Positions 36,854-47,940 of a DNA stretch of 64,000 nucleotides are shown piece by piece. The notes beneath the pieces are model-generated. The model saw only the letters and a list, made by a program, of their open reading frames with translations. It had not been told where the DNA came from and did not search any database. The DNA is taken from contig OZ035961.1 in assembly GCA_964034945.1 (NCBI GenBank), positions 67,244,031 through 67,308,030 of the forward strand. The letters are read 5' to 3'. Position numbers and translations under genes: made by a program. The DNA is from Chrysopilus asiliformis (Eukaryota; Arthropoda; Insecta; Diptera; Rhagionidae). Within the stretch, counting starts at the first letter, position 1. Each line of letters starts with the position of its first letter.

Positions 36854-37373
36854 TAGTAGAATCCCCATAATTCGCATTTCAAGGGACCGACGGATAAATA
36901 CGAATTATCGAGATATTCCAGTTAGCGGGATTACGAATTATCGAGAGTAAAAAAAATGCGAATTAACGTAAATAAAAATACGTAACTATACATTTGTGTG
37001 ACATCGAAAATTAAATTTTGAAAAAAGTCCGTAATATTTCGTTGGCGTAAGCCATTATCGATTTAATTTTCGAGCATATTCAGTGCAGTAGGGCTGTCAA
37101 CCATAAAAAAATCTTTCCTATAAAAGCAAATAAAAACCCCCAAAAAAACCCTAACTAAAAACAAACGTTTAACCCATACTTTTAGTGGTTCGATTTTCTG
37201 GCACGGAGACCTCTGTATTTAGACGCTAAAGCCGCCCGCCGTTCGGCGAACGTGTTGAGCCGAAATGCGTTGGTTTTTTTCGAGCTATCGGGATTTATTC
37301 CAGGGACCGGCAAATTCATATGAATTAGCGAGATATATGAATTATCGGGCTACAAATTATCGGTATTCTACTG
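36854..37373. mobile_element. pogo/Tigger-type MITE, about 520 bp
   Basis: The left end TAGTAGAATCCCCATAATTC and the right end as reverse complement CAGTAGAATACCGATAATTT are pogo-style. TA is present on the left (36852-36853) but not on the right. Internal copies of 'acgaattatcgagata' echo the ends. It has no transposase. Confidence 0.7.
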
Positions 37374-37384
37374 CATTGTGATCA

Positions 37385-38230
37385 GAAACATTTCGACCTC
37401 TTAATTTTGCTTAAAAAACACTTCGAAAGCATTCCCAGGTCAATTGGATATTACAAAAATGTTTTTCCGTCTGTCTGTTAGTCTGTGTACAAGATTTCTC
37501 AAAAACTACTTGAGTTAGAGTCATGAAATTTTACTACATTTTTGATCATGGAATGGAAAAATGCTATCAATATTTAGTAAAAATCCGTTAACCAAAAGTG
37601 CTCTATGGGAGACTTTTTAAAAAACACAATTTCGTTTTTCGCGATTTTGTTAGAAATTATGTGGTTTTCAGTAGAGTTATCGTAGTTTGAATATTATTTT
37701 GACGTACATATATGCCATTTACAACGGCTGAGATATTTGCGTTTAAAGTTAAAATGTAATTTATGCCAGTACTGGCCTAATTTAATCGATTTTTAGTAAG
37801 ACAAAAATTTATGTCTCGGCTACAATTTTATTTTTATTTTTGACACCTAAAATTAATTTTTTCAAGAATTTTTTTTCTATAGCTAAAATAAACTCAAATC
37901 AAATACATTATAAATTTTAGAGCAACATCTCTAACAGGAAACAACGTTTATATCGTGTTAGGGATTTTTTTTATAATACCACAAAAAATTGTAAATCTAT
38001 TTGCAGATCTGTAAAAATTATATAGCAAATATTGTTAAAAACTATGAATTTCTTTTTAGTGGACGCTGTTTTGATCTAGGTGTGCGATATGTTTCTGCTG
38101 TTTGTAAAAATAGTTAAAAGAAGAATTAACGATATTAAAATTCTTCTCTAAATTCTTGTCTGTAATCATAATTCGATATCTTTTTACCGTTATCGAGATA
38201 TTTCAGTAAACAAAAAATCAACTTTAAGTG
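37385..38230 (+). mobile_element. Family B Helentron-like repeat
   Basis: It opens with 'acatttcgacctcttaattt', then 'ccgtctgtctgttagtctgt' (a short GTCY array) and 'aagatttctcaaaaactact', all reverse complements of the copy at 3094-4135. The second half is diverged up to 'ttaccgttatcgagatattt' near 38200. Confidence 0.65.
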
Positions 38231-38295
38231 AACTTTCATCGAGTTTTAGTGTTCACATAAGATATTTTTGAATTGCAAACAACATTCAAGACAAA

Positions 38296-38555
38296 CTATG
38301 AGTCGGAGCGGCAAGCGGTTTTCGCGTATGTATTCCTAATAAGATGGGGTTTTAGGCTTTGTGTGAACCCAATATACCGCCTAATTTTTACCGCCTTCCC
38401 TGCCACCTCCTGAATCGTTTTAACGCAGTTTTCGTCATTGGGTAGGCCATATTCCAGCACAATTTGTGCACAATAATATCGACCCCCCACCCTTTGCCTC
38501 CAATCAAATTTCCAATAGACAAGGTTCTCAGAACTAACGAATCCAAGTTGTGTTA
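38296..38555 (-). pseudogene. Unidentified coding-like fragment cut by a MITE
   Basis: An 86-codon open stretch on the minus strand runs from the MITE junction at 38555 to a stop at 38296. It contains SSENLVYWKFDWRQRVGGRY and a C-terminal part rich in basic residues. Its amino-acid mix looks more protein-like than the AT-driven ORFs nearby. I do not recognise the family. Upstream codons in the MITE (38556-38652) are not part of it, so the original gene, if any, was interrupted. A real exon and a decayed transposon gene are both possible. Confidence 0.35.
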
Positions 38556-39064
38556 GCGAGATGTCACACTGACGAATCAGCTCCTGCAGCTGACTGATCC
38601 CGACATCAGGTCGCGCAGCTGCAGGAACTGATTCGATCAGTTGACGTGGCACACTGAACTGGGATCAGCTGACCTCAAACGTCAAAATGTCGAACTCGGA
38701 CGAAGAACTTTCCCAACTAGTAATTATTTTAAAGTCAACATTATATGAAGTAGAGAGCCTATAACCTAGAGAGTGGCCATGCTACCTTAATAGAGTGTGC
38801 CACTGATGACAATTATTACCGCCCGACGAAAGAAATATTGAAAATTATCATTTTGTTTTATTTAATCTAACATTAATGACATTAGAAACTACCCGACATG
38901 TTCCTGATATTAGCTACATTTAGGTCAGTTCAAAAAAGTCAGCTACGTGTCGCAAACACGCAGCTGCACATTTTTTGCAGTGTCCCATGCGCCATTGGTT
39001 TACATATGCAACCGATGTCGGGATCAATCAGCTGCAGCAGCTGATGGCCAGTGTGACATCTCGT
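38556..39064. mobile_element. PIF/Harbinger-like MITE, 509 bp
   Basis: TTA flanks both sides (38553-38555 and 39065-39067). Ends GCGAGATGTCACACTG and CAGTGTGACATCTCGT are inverted. The subterminal zone repeats 'cagctgcagctga' type motifs. On the plus strand an ATG near 38687 opens MSNSDEELSQLVIILKS and soon stops, perhaps the leftover start of a transposase gene. Confidence 0.82.
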
Positions 39065-39067
39065 TTA

Positions 39068-40498
39068 GAGTTATTTTTTTTCAAACTGTAATCCAGGATG
39101 ACACTACATAAGTTAAACTTTCTCAAAATTTTCTTAAAAAGATTACGGCGGACGGGCCCTAATACCAACAATACTATAAAGGACATGGCATGCTAGATTC
39201 CTTTTGCGCCACTGCCAAAAATATTCATTTGCGCCCTTGTTAAAAAAAATGTTGGTCATGTATTGAAATAATTGTGGTAAATTACTCAACGTTTTTTTAT
39301 TAGCTTTTGAAATGGACTGCGCTTCCTGCGTGTCTTTGAATTTAAAATAAATATCGTGATTTGGTGAAAAAATCCTGTAAATTTACACCTGCTAAAAATG
39401 CGCTAATATTTATTTTTAGAGGCTTTATATCTGTCTTAATAAAAAAAAATATTCTACGTATCATAAAAAAGAATCTTTAGTAGGCAGTCGAGTGTCGACT
39501 TGACTAATAATCAGTGAATAATCCAAGCATGCTGCTGTTGTATCTGATTCAATTGGATAGAACTAGGAAGTAAAATGTTGAACTCTGAGTATGCTTATAT
39601 TGTATGTACATATGTATAAATGACTGAATGAATAAATAGAAAACGTGGTGGCTGTCCTTCTTCCCACCGTATATGTCAGTTTGTCTGACCTCGAGATATT
39701 GTCGGCATATTAGCCAGATAGCTGAGCCATGCAAAATGAAATCGTCGAACAAAATCAGGGGCATAGGCGGCGAGGTATAATCGAGCCAAGCCAAAACCAC
39801 TGAAAGTCTAATACCATACCTATCCAGTCATATTTTAATCATGCGGTGTGAATAACATCTAACAACTCACATTCTCAAACGTGATTGACGCAAATTCAAA
39901 TTCAAATTCGCACCGCAATAAAAGCCTTAAAGTTATTGTAGTCATTTTTTACATACAAATATGTACAAATACATACACTTAAGTATTTTGCTGCTAAATT
40001 AATTAAATACAAAATTAATTATTTTAATTTACATTTCAGTAGTTTTTGTTTATCATTTATCTTTACTACTAGTATCGAATGATTTACGAAAATTTCAATA
40101 AGTGCTCACACTATTTCGGTAATAAATTTCTTGTTTTCTTAATATGTACTTGTAAATCTATCGAATTGTTTTGGCAGTGTTCTTCAATTGTTTATTGTAG
40201 TCACTGTTCTTCCGGGTAACAACTTATATTCTACATCGTCAGAAGTTTTTTTTTTTGATGACAAGTGGGATAGATGAAAAAAATCGCATAGGAAAAATTC
40301 CTATAAAATACCCTTTTTGATGAAAAAGAACCTTTTTCGAGAAAATCGCAAAAAAATGGTTCAGTTGTATGAGGGAAGGGGAAGAAGTAATCCGATTTTG
40401 TCCATTCAAAATTTTTTCCTGCTTTTTGCGAAAAACGCATGTGTTTAAAATTTCAATACTAAGTCAATTACTTTGGTAAAGATTGTGCCATATATGTA
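39068..40498. other. Non-coding stretch
   Basis: No coding region is supported. At about 40240-40470 the text weakly resembles the middle of family C/A repeats ('tgcgaaaaacgcatgtg'). Otherwise nothing is recognised. Confidence 0.4.
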
Positions 40499-40564
40499 CA
40501 GTAGACTCGCGATAATACGAACGTTTTATTATAAATATGAACAGCTGTAATCGCGAGTATACTG
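40499..40564. mobile_element. 66-bp pogo-type micro-MITE
   Basis: Ends CAGTAGACTCGCGAT and ATCGCGAGTATACTG are inverted repeats, flanked by TA on both sides (40497-40498 and 40565-40566). Only about 35 bp separates them. It is near the minimum for a recognisable element. Confidence 0.8.
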
Positions 40565-40566
40565 TA

Positions 40567-40884
40567 GTTCATAAAAGGTACAAAATATATTTAAACAAAA
40601 ACTTACTTATACAACAAATTGGTGAAATCAACACAAAAAATCGTCATTAAAAGTTGAGATCCAATCCAGTTAAAGACAAATCATGCAAGCAAAAGATCGG
40701 ATTGACCCAGAAGGGTAATTTTTGAACAAAAATCGAAGGGTGAAAAATAAGAAAACATCCACTATTCACTTGGGGGATCTCCAATATAGCTTAGAAGCCG
40801 AAATATTGCGATTTTGGTGAACAGAAAAATTTCCAAGGTATCTTTCAAACTTCTGATGGCTTATGGCAGAAGTGTGTAGATTTT
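40567..40884. other. Non-coding stretch
   Basis: Nothing is recognised between the micro-MITE and the Helentron copy. Confidence 0.4.
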
Positions 40885-41455
40885 TTATACCCGTATGGTG
40901 AAACCAAAGGGTATACTAACTTTGCCTTACCGTTTGTAACGCCAAGATCCCGTCATTACACAAAAAATTGAATTACACCAGTGTGTTTAGAATGATTAAA
41001 AATAATTAATTTTTGCATGTCTGTCCGTCCATCTGTGGCGCGGATTGCGGGCGCACGGATTGAGCTAACGACTTAAAATTTGACGCAGATCCGTTTGTCG
41101 TAAAATGCAAGGCTAAGTTCGTTAATGGGCAAAAATGGAGAATACGAACGAAAACGTTTTTTGTGAATATCTCAAAAACGGTGCATCTTATCAAAAAAGT
41201 GCAAGAACAAAAGTTATTTAGGATATGATTCTACATAAAACTCCCATACATCAAAATCCGATTGAAATAAATTTAAAAAAATCTTATTGGAAAAAATGAC
41301 TTCAAAGTGGAATGTTGGTACAACTGTTCGAATTTTGATACGAATATCACGTACTAACACATAACAAAACCTATAATTGCCAATCTGGCAATTATTGAAA
41401 AAAAATACGGGTTTTCAATAATTGCCAGATTGGCAATTATAGCTTTTGTTATGTT
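40885..41455 (+). mobile_element. INE-1/DINE-1-like element with duplicated inverted end
   Basis: It starts TTATACCCGTATGGTGAAAC and has a very short GTCY block ('gtctgtccgtcc' near 41019). The core is as in family A up to 'gatacgaatatcac'. There the normal end is interrupted by an inverted extra copy of the hairpin terminus, which makes the palindrome at 41349-41464. The usual 'tacgggttttcaataattgc' end then follows. Confidence 0.8.
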
Positions 41456-41464
41456 TTAGTACGT
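41349..41464. repeat. 116-bp palindrome made of two element termini
   Basis: Arms of about 52 bp (41349-41400 and 41412-41464) differ at two positions and are separated by 11 bp. Each arm contains the 17-bp hairpin plus the 'aacataacaaaa' tail of family A. The outermost bases ACGTACTAA and TTAGTACGT pair as well, so the symmetry extends past the known element end. Confidence 0.92.
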
Positions 41465-41501
41465 AAAGGTGCATTTTTGAAAAATATTTACGCACTTCGT
41501 T

Positions 41502-41776
41502 CTCTCTCTCTCGGCACTACAACCGGTTTCCGGTCTTGGCCTGCTGCAATGTCTCTCGCCAGAGGTCCCGGTCACGTGCCGATGTTCTTCAGTTTTGCAT
41601 CCCAATTCTCTTCGTGTCCTGGTCAACGCCGTCTTGCCATCTAAGGTTGGGTTTTCCTTGTCGCCTTGTTGTTAATAACCTACCGCAGAAGACTTTCCGA
41701 GCCGGGTCACTTGCACTCATTTGAGTGACATGACCGGCCCACCGGAGTCTGTTGAGTCTTATAAGCTTAAATACGG
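41502..41776 (-). mobile_element. 5'-truncated non-LTR retrotransposon stub
   Basis: The insertion is flanked by an exact 12-bp duplication, ACGCACTTCGTT (41490-41501 and 41777-41788). It carries the C-terminal end of a reverse-transcriptase ORF on the minus strand and ends in a short GA-repeat tail. Severe 5' truncation and a variable duplication are typical of LINE insertion. A microsatellite-like tail is common in RTE-type elements, but the clade is not certain. Confidence 0.88.
41517..41775 (-). pseudogene. C-terminal end of a LINE ORF2, one in-frame stop
   Basis: The frame reads KLIRLNRLRWAGHVTQM, then GKPNLRWQDGVDQDTKRIG, RDLWRETLQQAKTG and a stop. LRWxGHV, RWxDGVDxD and DRxxWRxxxxxAK are the conserved C-terminal tail of non-LTR retrotransposon polyproteins. 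A TGA sits after MQN where related proteins have Trp, so the copy is dead. The polymerase and endonuclease domains are absent through 5' truncation. Confidence 0.88.
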
Positions 41777-41788
41777 ACGCACTTCGTT

Positions 41789-43119
41789 TGCTATTTGAAA
41801 TTCGAGAAAACCTGGTTTTCCCTCCGGCCTAGTGAACCGTGTTCCTCCTTTTTCAGATCATATCTTCCGGATTCTCTAATTTAAATAGATAACATTCTAA
41901 AAATTCTAGCATTTGAATTATTAATTATTTCCTTTTTTTGATTGTTTAGTGTTTATTTGATTGAAACACGAGATTATTTACAATAAAAATTCTTCTTGTT
42001 ATACAATTCTTCTTTAAGGACTAAGAGAATAGCAGAAGTCGATTATAGCAATATAAGAAAACGAAAGCATTATAATACTATAGGGCTTAAATAAATCAAA
42101 TCGTATTTACTCATGCAACAGTTCATTAAACCTAAAACTAATGAACTCGAGACACATAACCTTGTTACATTTATAAAAAAAAAAAAACAAATATCGAAGT
42201 TACATACTTGACTACAGCAAAAACCTTTAGCAGCCTGTCACATGTACCTGCAGGAGTCAGAATTTTTACAATCCACAAAAGCTCTCGATTCCCTCCTAAA
42301 AAGTGCTAAATTGTTGGACAAGACTACTGAATTATTGATACGAACCCCCTCCTGCCAAGTTCAGTAGTAATATTAGAACGATACTGTTTTTTTGTCAATA
42401 GACAATACAGAAGGGTGTAGCATGAATACTGGTTATCGTATTGTTTTTCATGCTAAGGTGACAGTGTTTCACAGAAACCGGTTACGATATGCGTGTATTC
42501 AGTTAACCCTGTCATCAAAAACTCTGATTCAGGACTTACGTAGTGTGTTTTATGTCGGAAATCGCCACTGGTCACCCACCCCACATTTTAACTACTGGGG
42601 TTGAAGGGGGTGTCAATTAAAAACTAATTTTGTATAAGGTTTGACAACAATAGTCACCAAAATATCTGTACGAGCTCACATATTACTCACAACGCCAATA
42701 ACGAAGTTCCTCGGTTCCAAGGGCTTAAAATCCTTTACACAAACATACAGCCCTTGGGTTAAGAGCCATAAATTGGATGGACAATCACACACCACGAATT
42801 AATGACGTAAACATGAAATATGCGAGGGAGGTTTTAGTCACCACATGAAAGACTTGCGAGAAAACTTCTACCATAATATATATAATATATATATATATAC
42901 AAATAAGTGCTGAATCGTGGAAAAAACTGTTGCTCCTTAAATTACCATTCACGGCCACATTATTTTCAGACAGAGCAGGAATTCCTACGGCTTTCTATCA
43001 AGGCTAAAAAAATCCGCAGAAAGCGGCTTATAACATAACCACTCTGATTGTCATAATTAGAGTTAGTCACGCAAAGTCCGAAATTCTTCGTTTTTTTTTT
43101 GGAAAATTGGTTTATGCTG
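41789..43119. other. Non-coding stretch with a TA run
   Basis: A (TA)n-type run lies at about 42875-42900. The 70-codon ORF at 42392-42604 has no recognised domain. No paired transposon ends are supported. Confidence 0.4.
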
Positions 43120-43121
43120 TA

Positions 43122-43631
43122 CCTACTATCTTGTCACAATAATGTTAAATTATAGTGAAACGTGTAGTGAAATAAGGGGTGGGATATGAAGGCTTATCAA
43201 AATCGGAAATTTTGATTGAAAGCAACAAAAATTCGTAAAATTATTTACAAGAACATGTTGGGTAAGAAAGATTTGTTATGCCCATGCGTCTGTTATGCTG
43301 TTGTTATCTTCTGGCCATTACTTGATATTTTTGACACTTGTCCAGGCAGATGACCTCAAAAATTCTTAGTGAGTGACCAAGAGTCAACTGTTGGTGGATT
43401 CGTTCGAAGCACATAATTATATTTTGTAAGTTTACATGAACATTGAAATCGTTGACGAGAGACATGGAGATTAGGTGGATTTAGTGTGTTTCTCTATACC
43501 AAAGGATTTAATTGAATGTTCGTGAAAAAAATATTTCTTCACTAGATTATTCGAGAATTAGAAACTGTTTGTTGCGTTAAATGTTTTCAATTATTTTATT
43601 ATATTTTTTTTTATTGTGACAAGATAGTAGG
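43122..43631. mobile_element. TA-flanked MITE, 510 bp
   Basis: Inverted ends CCTACTATCTTGTCACAATA are exact over about 21 bp. TA flanks both sides (43120-43121 and 43632-43633), which suggests a Tc1/mariner-type origin. No coding content. Confidence 0.78.
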
Positions 43632-43646
43632 TATTACTTTGTCTTG

Positions 43647-43673
43647 CACACACACACACACACACACACACAC
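43647..43673. repeat. (CA)n microsatellite
   Basis: A run of about 13 CA dinucleotides lies just outside the right end of the TA-flanked MITE. Confidence 0.95.
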
Positions 43674-44003
43674 GCGTAGAAAAATAATTCAAAGTTGCCA
43701 TAATTTGTCACCTTGATATTTAATACTATAAAAGGAGTATGAGTAACCATAACGTATTTGGCATCAAACTACTCTTTAACTTTTAACCATTAAAAATATG
43801 ATTATAAAGTTTTTATTTACTTTCACCCGTTAGTTAGTTAGGTTCAAATCTTGTCACCTAATTTTGACAATTTTCCGTATATCAGATGGACTTGAAACTT
43901 TACACATAACTGGACAGTGTCCGCTTATGGAAGCTTTCACTGTAGACATCAAGAACAAAATTTTGGCTCTCAGGCATCATGTTGTCTAAACTAGTTATAT
44001 TAA

Positions 44004-44511
44004 CCCTTTACTGCATAGTGTATCACTTATGATACAGCCAGGTTTTTTCGATATCATATTTACGCCATTCAAGTTTTAGCTAAATTTTCAGCAAGAAACT
44101 CATCATTTAACACAAAAAAAAAGATAGCCGCATTGAAAAAAATTACTAACTTTTATATTATATCAAAAATTATGAGCAAAATTTCAAAATTGTCAAAATG
44201 GCAGCCATGTTGAAAAAACACTAGTTTTGAATTTTTTCACTAATTAAAACTGGTAAATAGTTAAAACTTTTGGCGGTGTAATCTAAAAATTTAAACAAAT
44301 AACAGAAATAACTTCTATTTCTTATATTTTTAATCTACGCATTTTATTGTTATGCCATAGCTAAGCATTGATGACAAAATATCAAAATTCATTCATATCT
44401 TCTATGTTTTAGACGCTCGATTTTTTTAAATGTTTTTCTCGAACTTAGAAGGTGGTTTTCCATCTGAAAACATATTTTCAGCCAAATAAAAAAAAGTTAT
44501 GCAGCAAAGGG
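44004..44511. mobile_element. piggyBac-type MITE, 508 bp
   Basis: TTAA flanks both sides (44000-44003 and 44512-44515). Ends CCCTTTACTGCATA and TATGCAGCAAAGGG are near-perfect inverted repeats. An internal palindrome 'gtatcacttatgatac' lies near the left end. No transposase. Confidence 0.88.
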
Positions 44512-44895
44512 TTAAGCATTTATTTTTAAAAATTGGTATATCTCGCTAACAGTTTGCGATATGGAGTTCTAGTCGAAGACACAAGTCTAGAAAATTTCAT
44601 TGTCTTCAACTTCTATCATACAAAATACTACCCAAAAATGCGTCCTGGTTCGCAATTTTTCCGCAGTAGCCCCGGCTGAGTTTTGATCAAATTATAGAAA
44701 TCCACGAAAGTGTATTCCAAATTGATTTTCACAGTCAAAATGCATTTCAACGTTGAAACCTGGAGAGCAGATCTCTTCTGTTTTGAAACTACCTACGCTT
44801 TTGTAAACACACGTTTAACCGGAGCCGAAAATCCATTAAAGTTTGTTGAGCAACACAAATCAATAATTTGAGAAAATTCAATGCAGAGCGATATA

Positions 44896-45509
44896 AAGGG
44901 TGGTTAAATTTTAAGGGCCGATGTTGAATGTGATTTTCTTCGAAAATTGATCATCCACTGTTGCCATTTCTTGCCACCATTCTGACCATTGACGACGCTT
45001 GAAATGGTCAAGAGGCTTTAGTTCTTGAGTCAATTGCACCTTGTAAGCGTGTAAATGCAAGTCTTTATGCATAATGTTCATCAACGACGAGCGTGGGAGG
45101 TGCAATTGTTGGGCACGACGACGAGTTGAGGTGGACGGCTCTTCAGCCACACTATCGCGAACAGCAGCAATATTTTCTGCAGTACGAGCTGTACGAGCAT
45201 GCACTGGTGTTTTCACATCTCCTACAGACCCGGTTTGCTCAAATTTTTGCACGATTTTTCCGATTGTACGCACATTTGGACGATTAAATTGACCGAAAAA
45301 ATCACGAAGTGCACGATATGCATTTTGATTTGAACACCCATTTTCATAATAAGCCTGAATAACTTTAACGCGTTGCTCGATTGTGTATCTTTCCATGGTT
45401 CAAATTGAGTTAGTCTGAAATTGAGAAATGTCAAATGAAATGCAGAAAAAAACTTGACGTTTAGGTGTGGTTCACATTCAACATCGGACCTTAAAATTTA
45501 ACCACCCTT
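44896..45509 (-). mobile_element. Deleted Tc1/mariner-superfamily element, 614 bp
   Basis: TIRs begin AAGGGTGGTTAAATTTTAAG and match over 37 bp with one difference. TA flanks both sides (44894-44895 and 45510-45511). The interior keeps an N-terminal transposase ORF and then joins directly to the far TIR, so the whole DDE domain is deleted. Near-identical ends point to a young insertion. Confidence 0.9.
44911..45396 (-). CDS. Truncated transposase, DNA-binding domains only
   Basis: This ORF of 161 codons starts MERYTIEQRVKVIQAYYENG. It is the N-terminal helix-turn-helix (DUF4817-type) region common in insect DD34E-like transposases. A second HTH region covers roughly residues 70-130, and the LTQELKPLDHFKRRQW block near 122-137 normally precedes the catalytic core. 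Normally a 'K-I-F-S-D-E' segment with the first catalytic Asp would follow. Here the frame runs KKITFNIGP into the terminal repeat and stops. It could make a DNA-binding protein without catalysis. Whether it is expressed is unknown. Confidence 0.82.
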   Translation of the reverse strand: MERYTIEQRVKVIQAYYENGCSNQNAYRALRDFFGQFNRPNVRTIGKIVQKFEQTGSVGDVKTPVHARTARTAENIAAVRDSVAEEPSTSTRRRAQQLHLPRSSLMNIMHKDLHLHAYKVQLTQELKPLDHFKRRQWSEWWQEMATVDDQFSKKITFNIGP

Positions 45510-47754
45510 TATTTGAAGATTGAATGGATGCGTTTAATGTTGGCATTACGTATGGATGCAGTTGTTTCTTTGACATACTTTTTTTATGCAAAACAACCAT
45601 CCCGCATTGACAAAAAGTGCACTGAGTTGTAATTTTTGTTACAATTCGTTTATTCCCTTTTTACCAAAAGCTAAGCAAACTAACTTTAAAATCTTTTTAA
45701 GGAGAAGAAACTATTTTTTGAAGGCAATTGGTGGCATATGTGGGCGTCACTAACCTGGTAGCTAACGAAAAATATTGCTATTCTTCTAAGTGTGGCCACT
45801 TCCTTGTTGCAGTTCTTCTGCAATGATGAGAATTGGAGAAATCCCCGAGGTGACTGATGGTGAAAGAAAGTTTGGATACCTCTTGTGTAGAGACGATCGA
45901 TTCTTGAATAGACGAATAGAAAAATGTTGGCCTGCGTTTGACTTCAAAAATCTAGCCACCTTAAATTTGGATAATTTTAAATGTACAAACAGATTAGTAT
46001 TTGAGAATGTCTTTTACAAAGAAAGCTCTTTGGAAAGATTTTTGTATCTCCATAGATATAATTGGTATTCCAGAGAGAAAATCTAACCAGTAAAATTTTT
46101 TTGGCAAGCATTGCTACAATTACAATAAATAAATTTGTATTTCAGTGACAATTTTTTTTTGCTAAATGGATGGATATTTAAAAATGGCACAGTACCCAGA
46201 CCAATGGTAGTGGTGGTAATGAGAGCTGCCTTCCCCAAAATTATCACGCATCGCTAGATATGCCTGGAACTGAAAGGTCACGTTGTGGTCGCACAAGCGG
46301 CTATGCCGTTTTTATGTATTGTAGATTTATAAATTTTATATTTGGTAGTTTTTTTTCACCATTTTTTTCTTGGAATTTTTAGTAATTCTAACTGCCATTA
46401 ATACAAAATATCCACATGTGGAGCCTAGTACTTAAAAGGTAGGCCGCAAAATTGGTGTTTTTCTTAAAACTGAAATCCAATATGAAAATAATCATATTTT
46501 CCACAAACTGCAAAAAAAACAACAGGCCGACAGCAACAAAAATCGTTGTTGTGCATTCGATATTAAAAATTTTTTTTTGGCGATACCAAAACCTAATCCG
46601 AATCTTACGCGTTTTTATTAATCACCCTATGCTAGAGCTGACCCAGCCAAACACACTTATCAAGATGTCATTCGCGAAATAATGATCGATTCAAAATCTA
46701 ATCGCAATCGGAAACATATTCTATTAAAAAGTCTAAACAGTCATCACGGTAAGACAGTTCATTAATCATATAGCCCAACGATTAAGCCATACCCTTGACA
46801 TTAAATTATGAACCCACCAAAAATGTTATCCAAAAATATCATCAGCCAGTTTTTCGATTTTTTGTTTAAATAAATATTCGTAGATCTCACACAACCTCCC
46901 ACACTCTTCGCATGAACACAGGGAAACAACAAAAAAAAAATTAAATGAAACAGAATAGACAAAAACGGTGACTAAAGAAACACATAAATATTTGAATATT
47001 TTATAGTTTTGCGAAGTGATTTCCATTAAAAATCGTTTAGAATTTTAAATTAGGTAAAACTCACAAACGGAGAAAAAAAAATCTACTTAAGTCATAACTT
47101 ATTACGATTGGTCGTGTGTCACTGGCAAGACGCGGTGGTATCTGAAATCCGTTCGTATTTGGGACCCGTAAGATCGTAACTCACCAAATTGGTTGTAACA
47201 TTTTGATATACGACTTCATATAACATCTATTGTTGAACCGGCTAAAGGTTAAAGTGATATTTTTTACAAATGTTCGATTAATTTTTCATACGTTGAAAGT
47301 CACTGAACTAAATAATAATAATTCAGTTCGTTTTTACTGCACAAGAGGAGAGATTATGATTTTCAATCCGGGAAACCAAATCATGACTCAATTTTTTAAC
47401 CGACTTCCAAAAAGGAAGAAGTTCTCAATTCGACTCCTATGTATTTTTTTTTTAAATTTTGATCATTCCAAAGAAAAAATAGTAGAGAAAGTTCTTGGTT
47501 GTGTGCCGCTGTAAGTTTTCCCCTCCTGACGCTATGCCTTCAACCCCCTCCTCTGCTAGATTCTACATCGCTTGAGATATCGAGCTGAAATTTTTTGTGT
47601 TGTGTTCAGTACAAAACCAGGAAGAGAATTTTATATATGTCCCCTCTGTGACCTTATCCCCTCAAACCTCCTCTCCTGATAGATTCTACGTCGTTAGAGC
47701 TATTGAGTTGAATCTTTTTATATTATGTTCAGCTTAACTACAGGCAGAGTTTGG

Positions 47755-47880
47755 AAATGCTCACACATGAGTACCTATTGCTCATGAGTAATTTAGTTAC
47801 ATCGTGAGCATGTTTAGTCAAAAACTCTTACTCATTAATATGAGCATTGGAAAATTCTATGAGTACTCATGAGCATGAGT
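47755..47880. repeat. Block dense in CTCATGAG-type motifs
   Basis: 'gctcacacatgagtac', 'gctcatgagtaa', 'cgtgagcatg', 'tatgagcattgg' and 'gagtactcatgagcatgag' follow closely. The left part 'cagagtttggaaatgctca' resembles an hAT end, but no matching right end or duplication is visible. Confidence 0.5.
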
Positions 47881-47940
47881 ACTGGATAATTTTCTATTGT
47901 TCCGAAGACATCAGAAATATCGTTAACTCTTTCAACTATT

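Noticed and set aside
42421..42501. Possible inverted repeat with 'gaatac' and 'gtattc' ends and 'ggttatcgta' motifs
   Set aside because: Outer pairing is only about seven bases, and the inner motifs are not arranged as inverted arms.
42501..42760. TTAACCC at about 42503 and GGGTTAA at about 42752 as a piggyBac-type pair
   Set aside because: The sequences next to the two TTAA sites (CCCTGTCATC and, reversed, CCCAAGGGCT) are not inverted repeats of each other.
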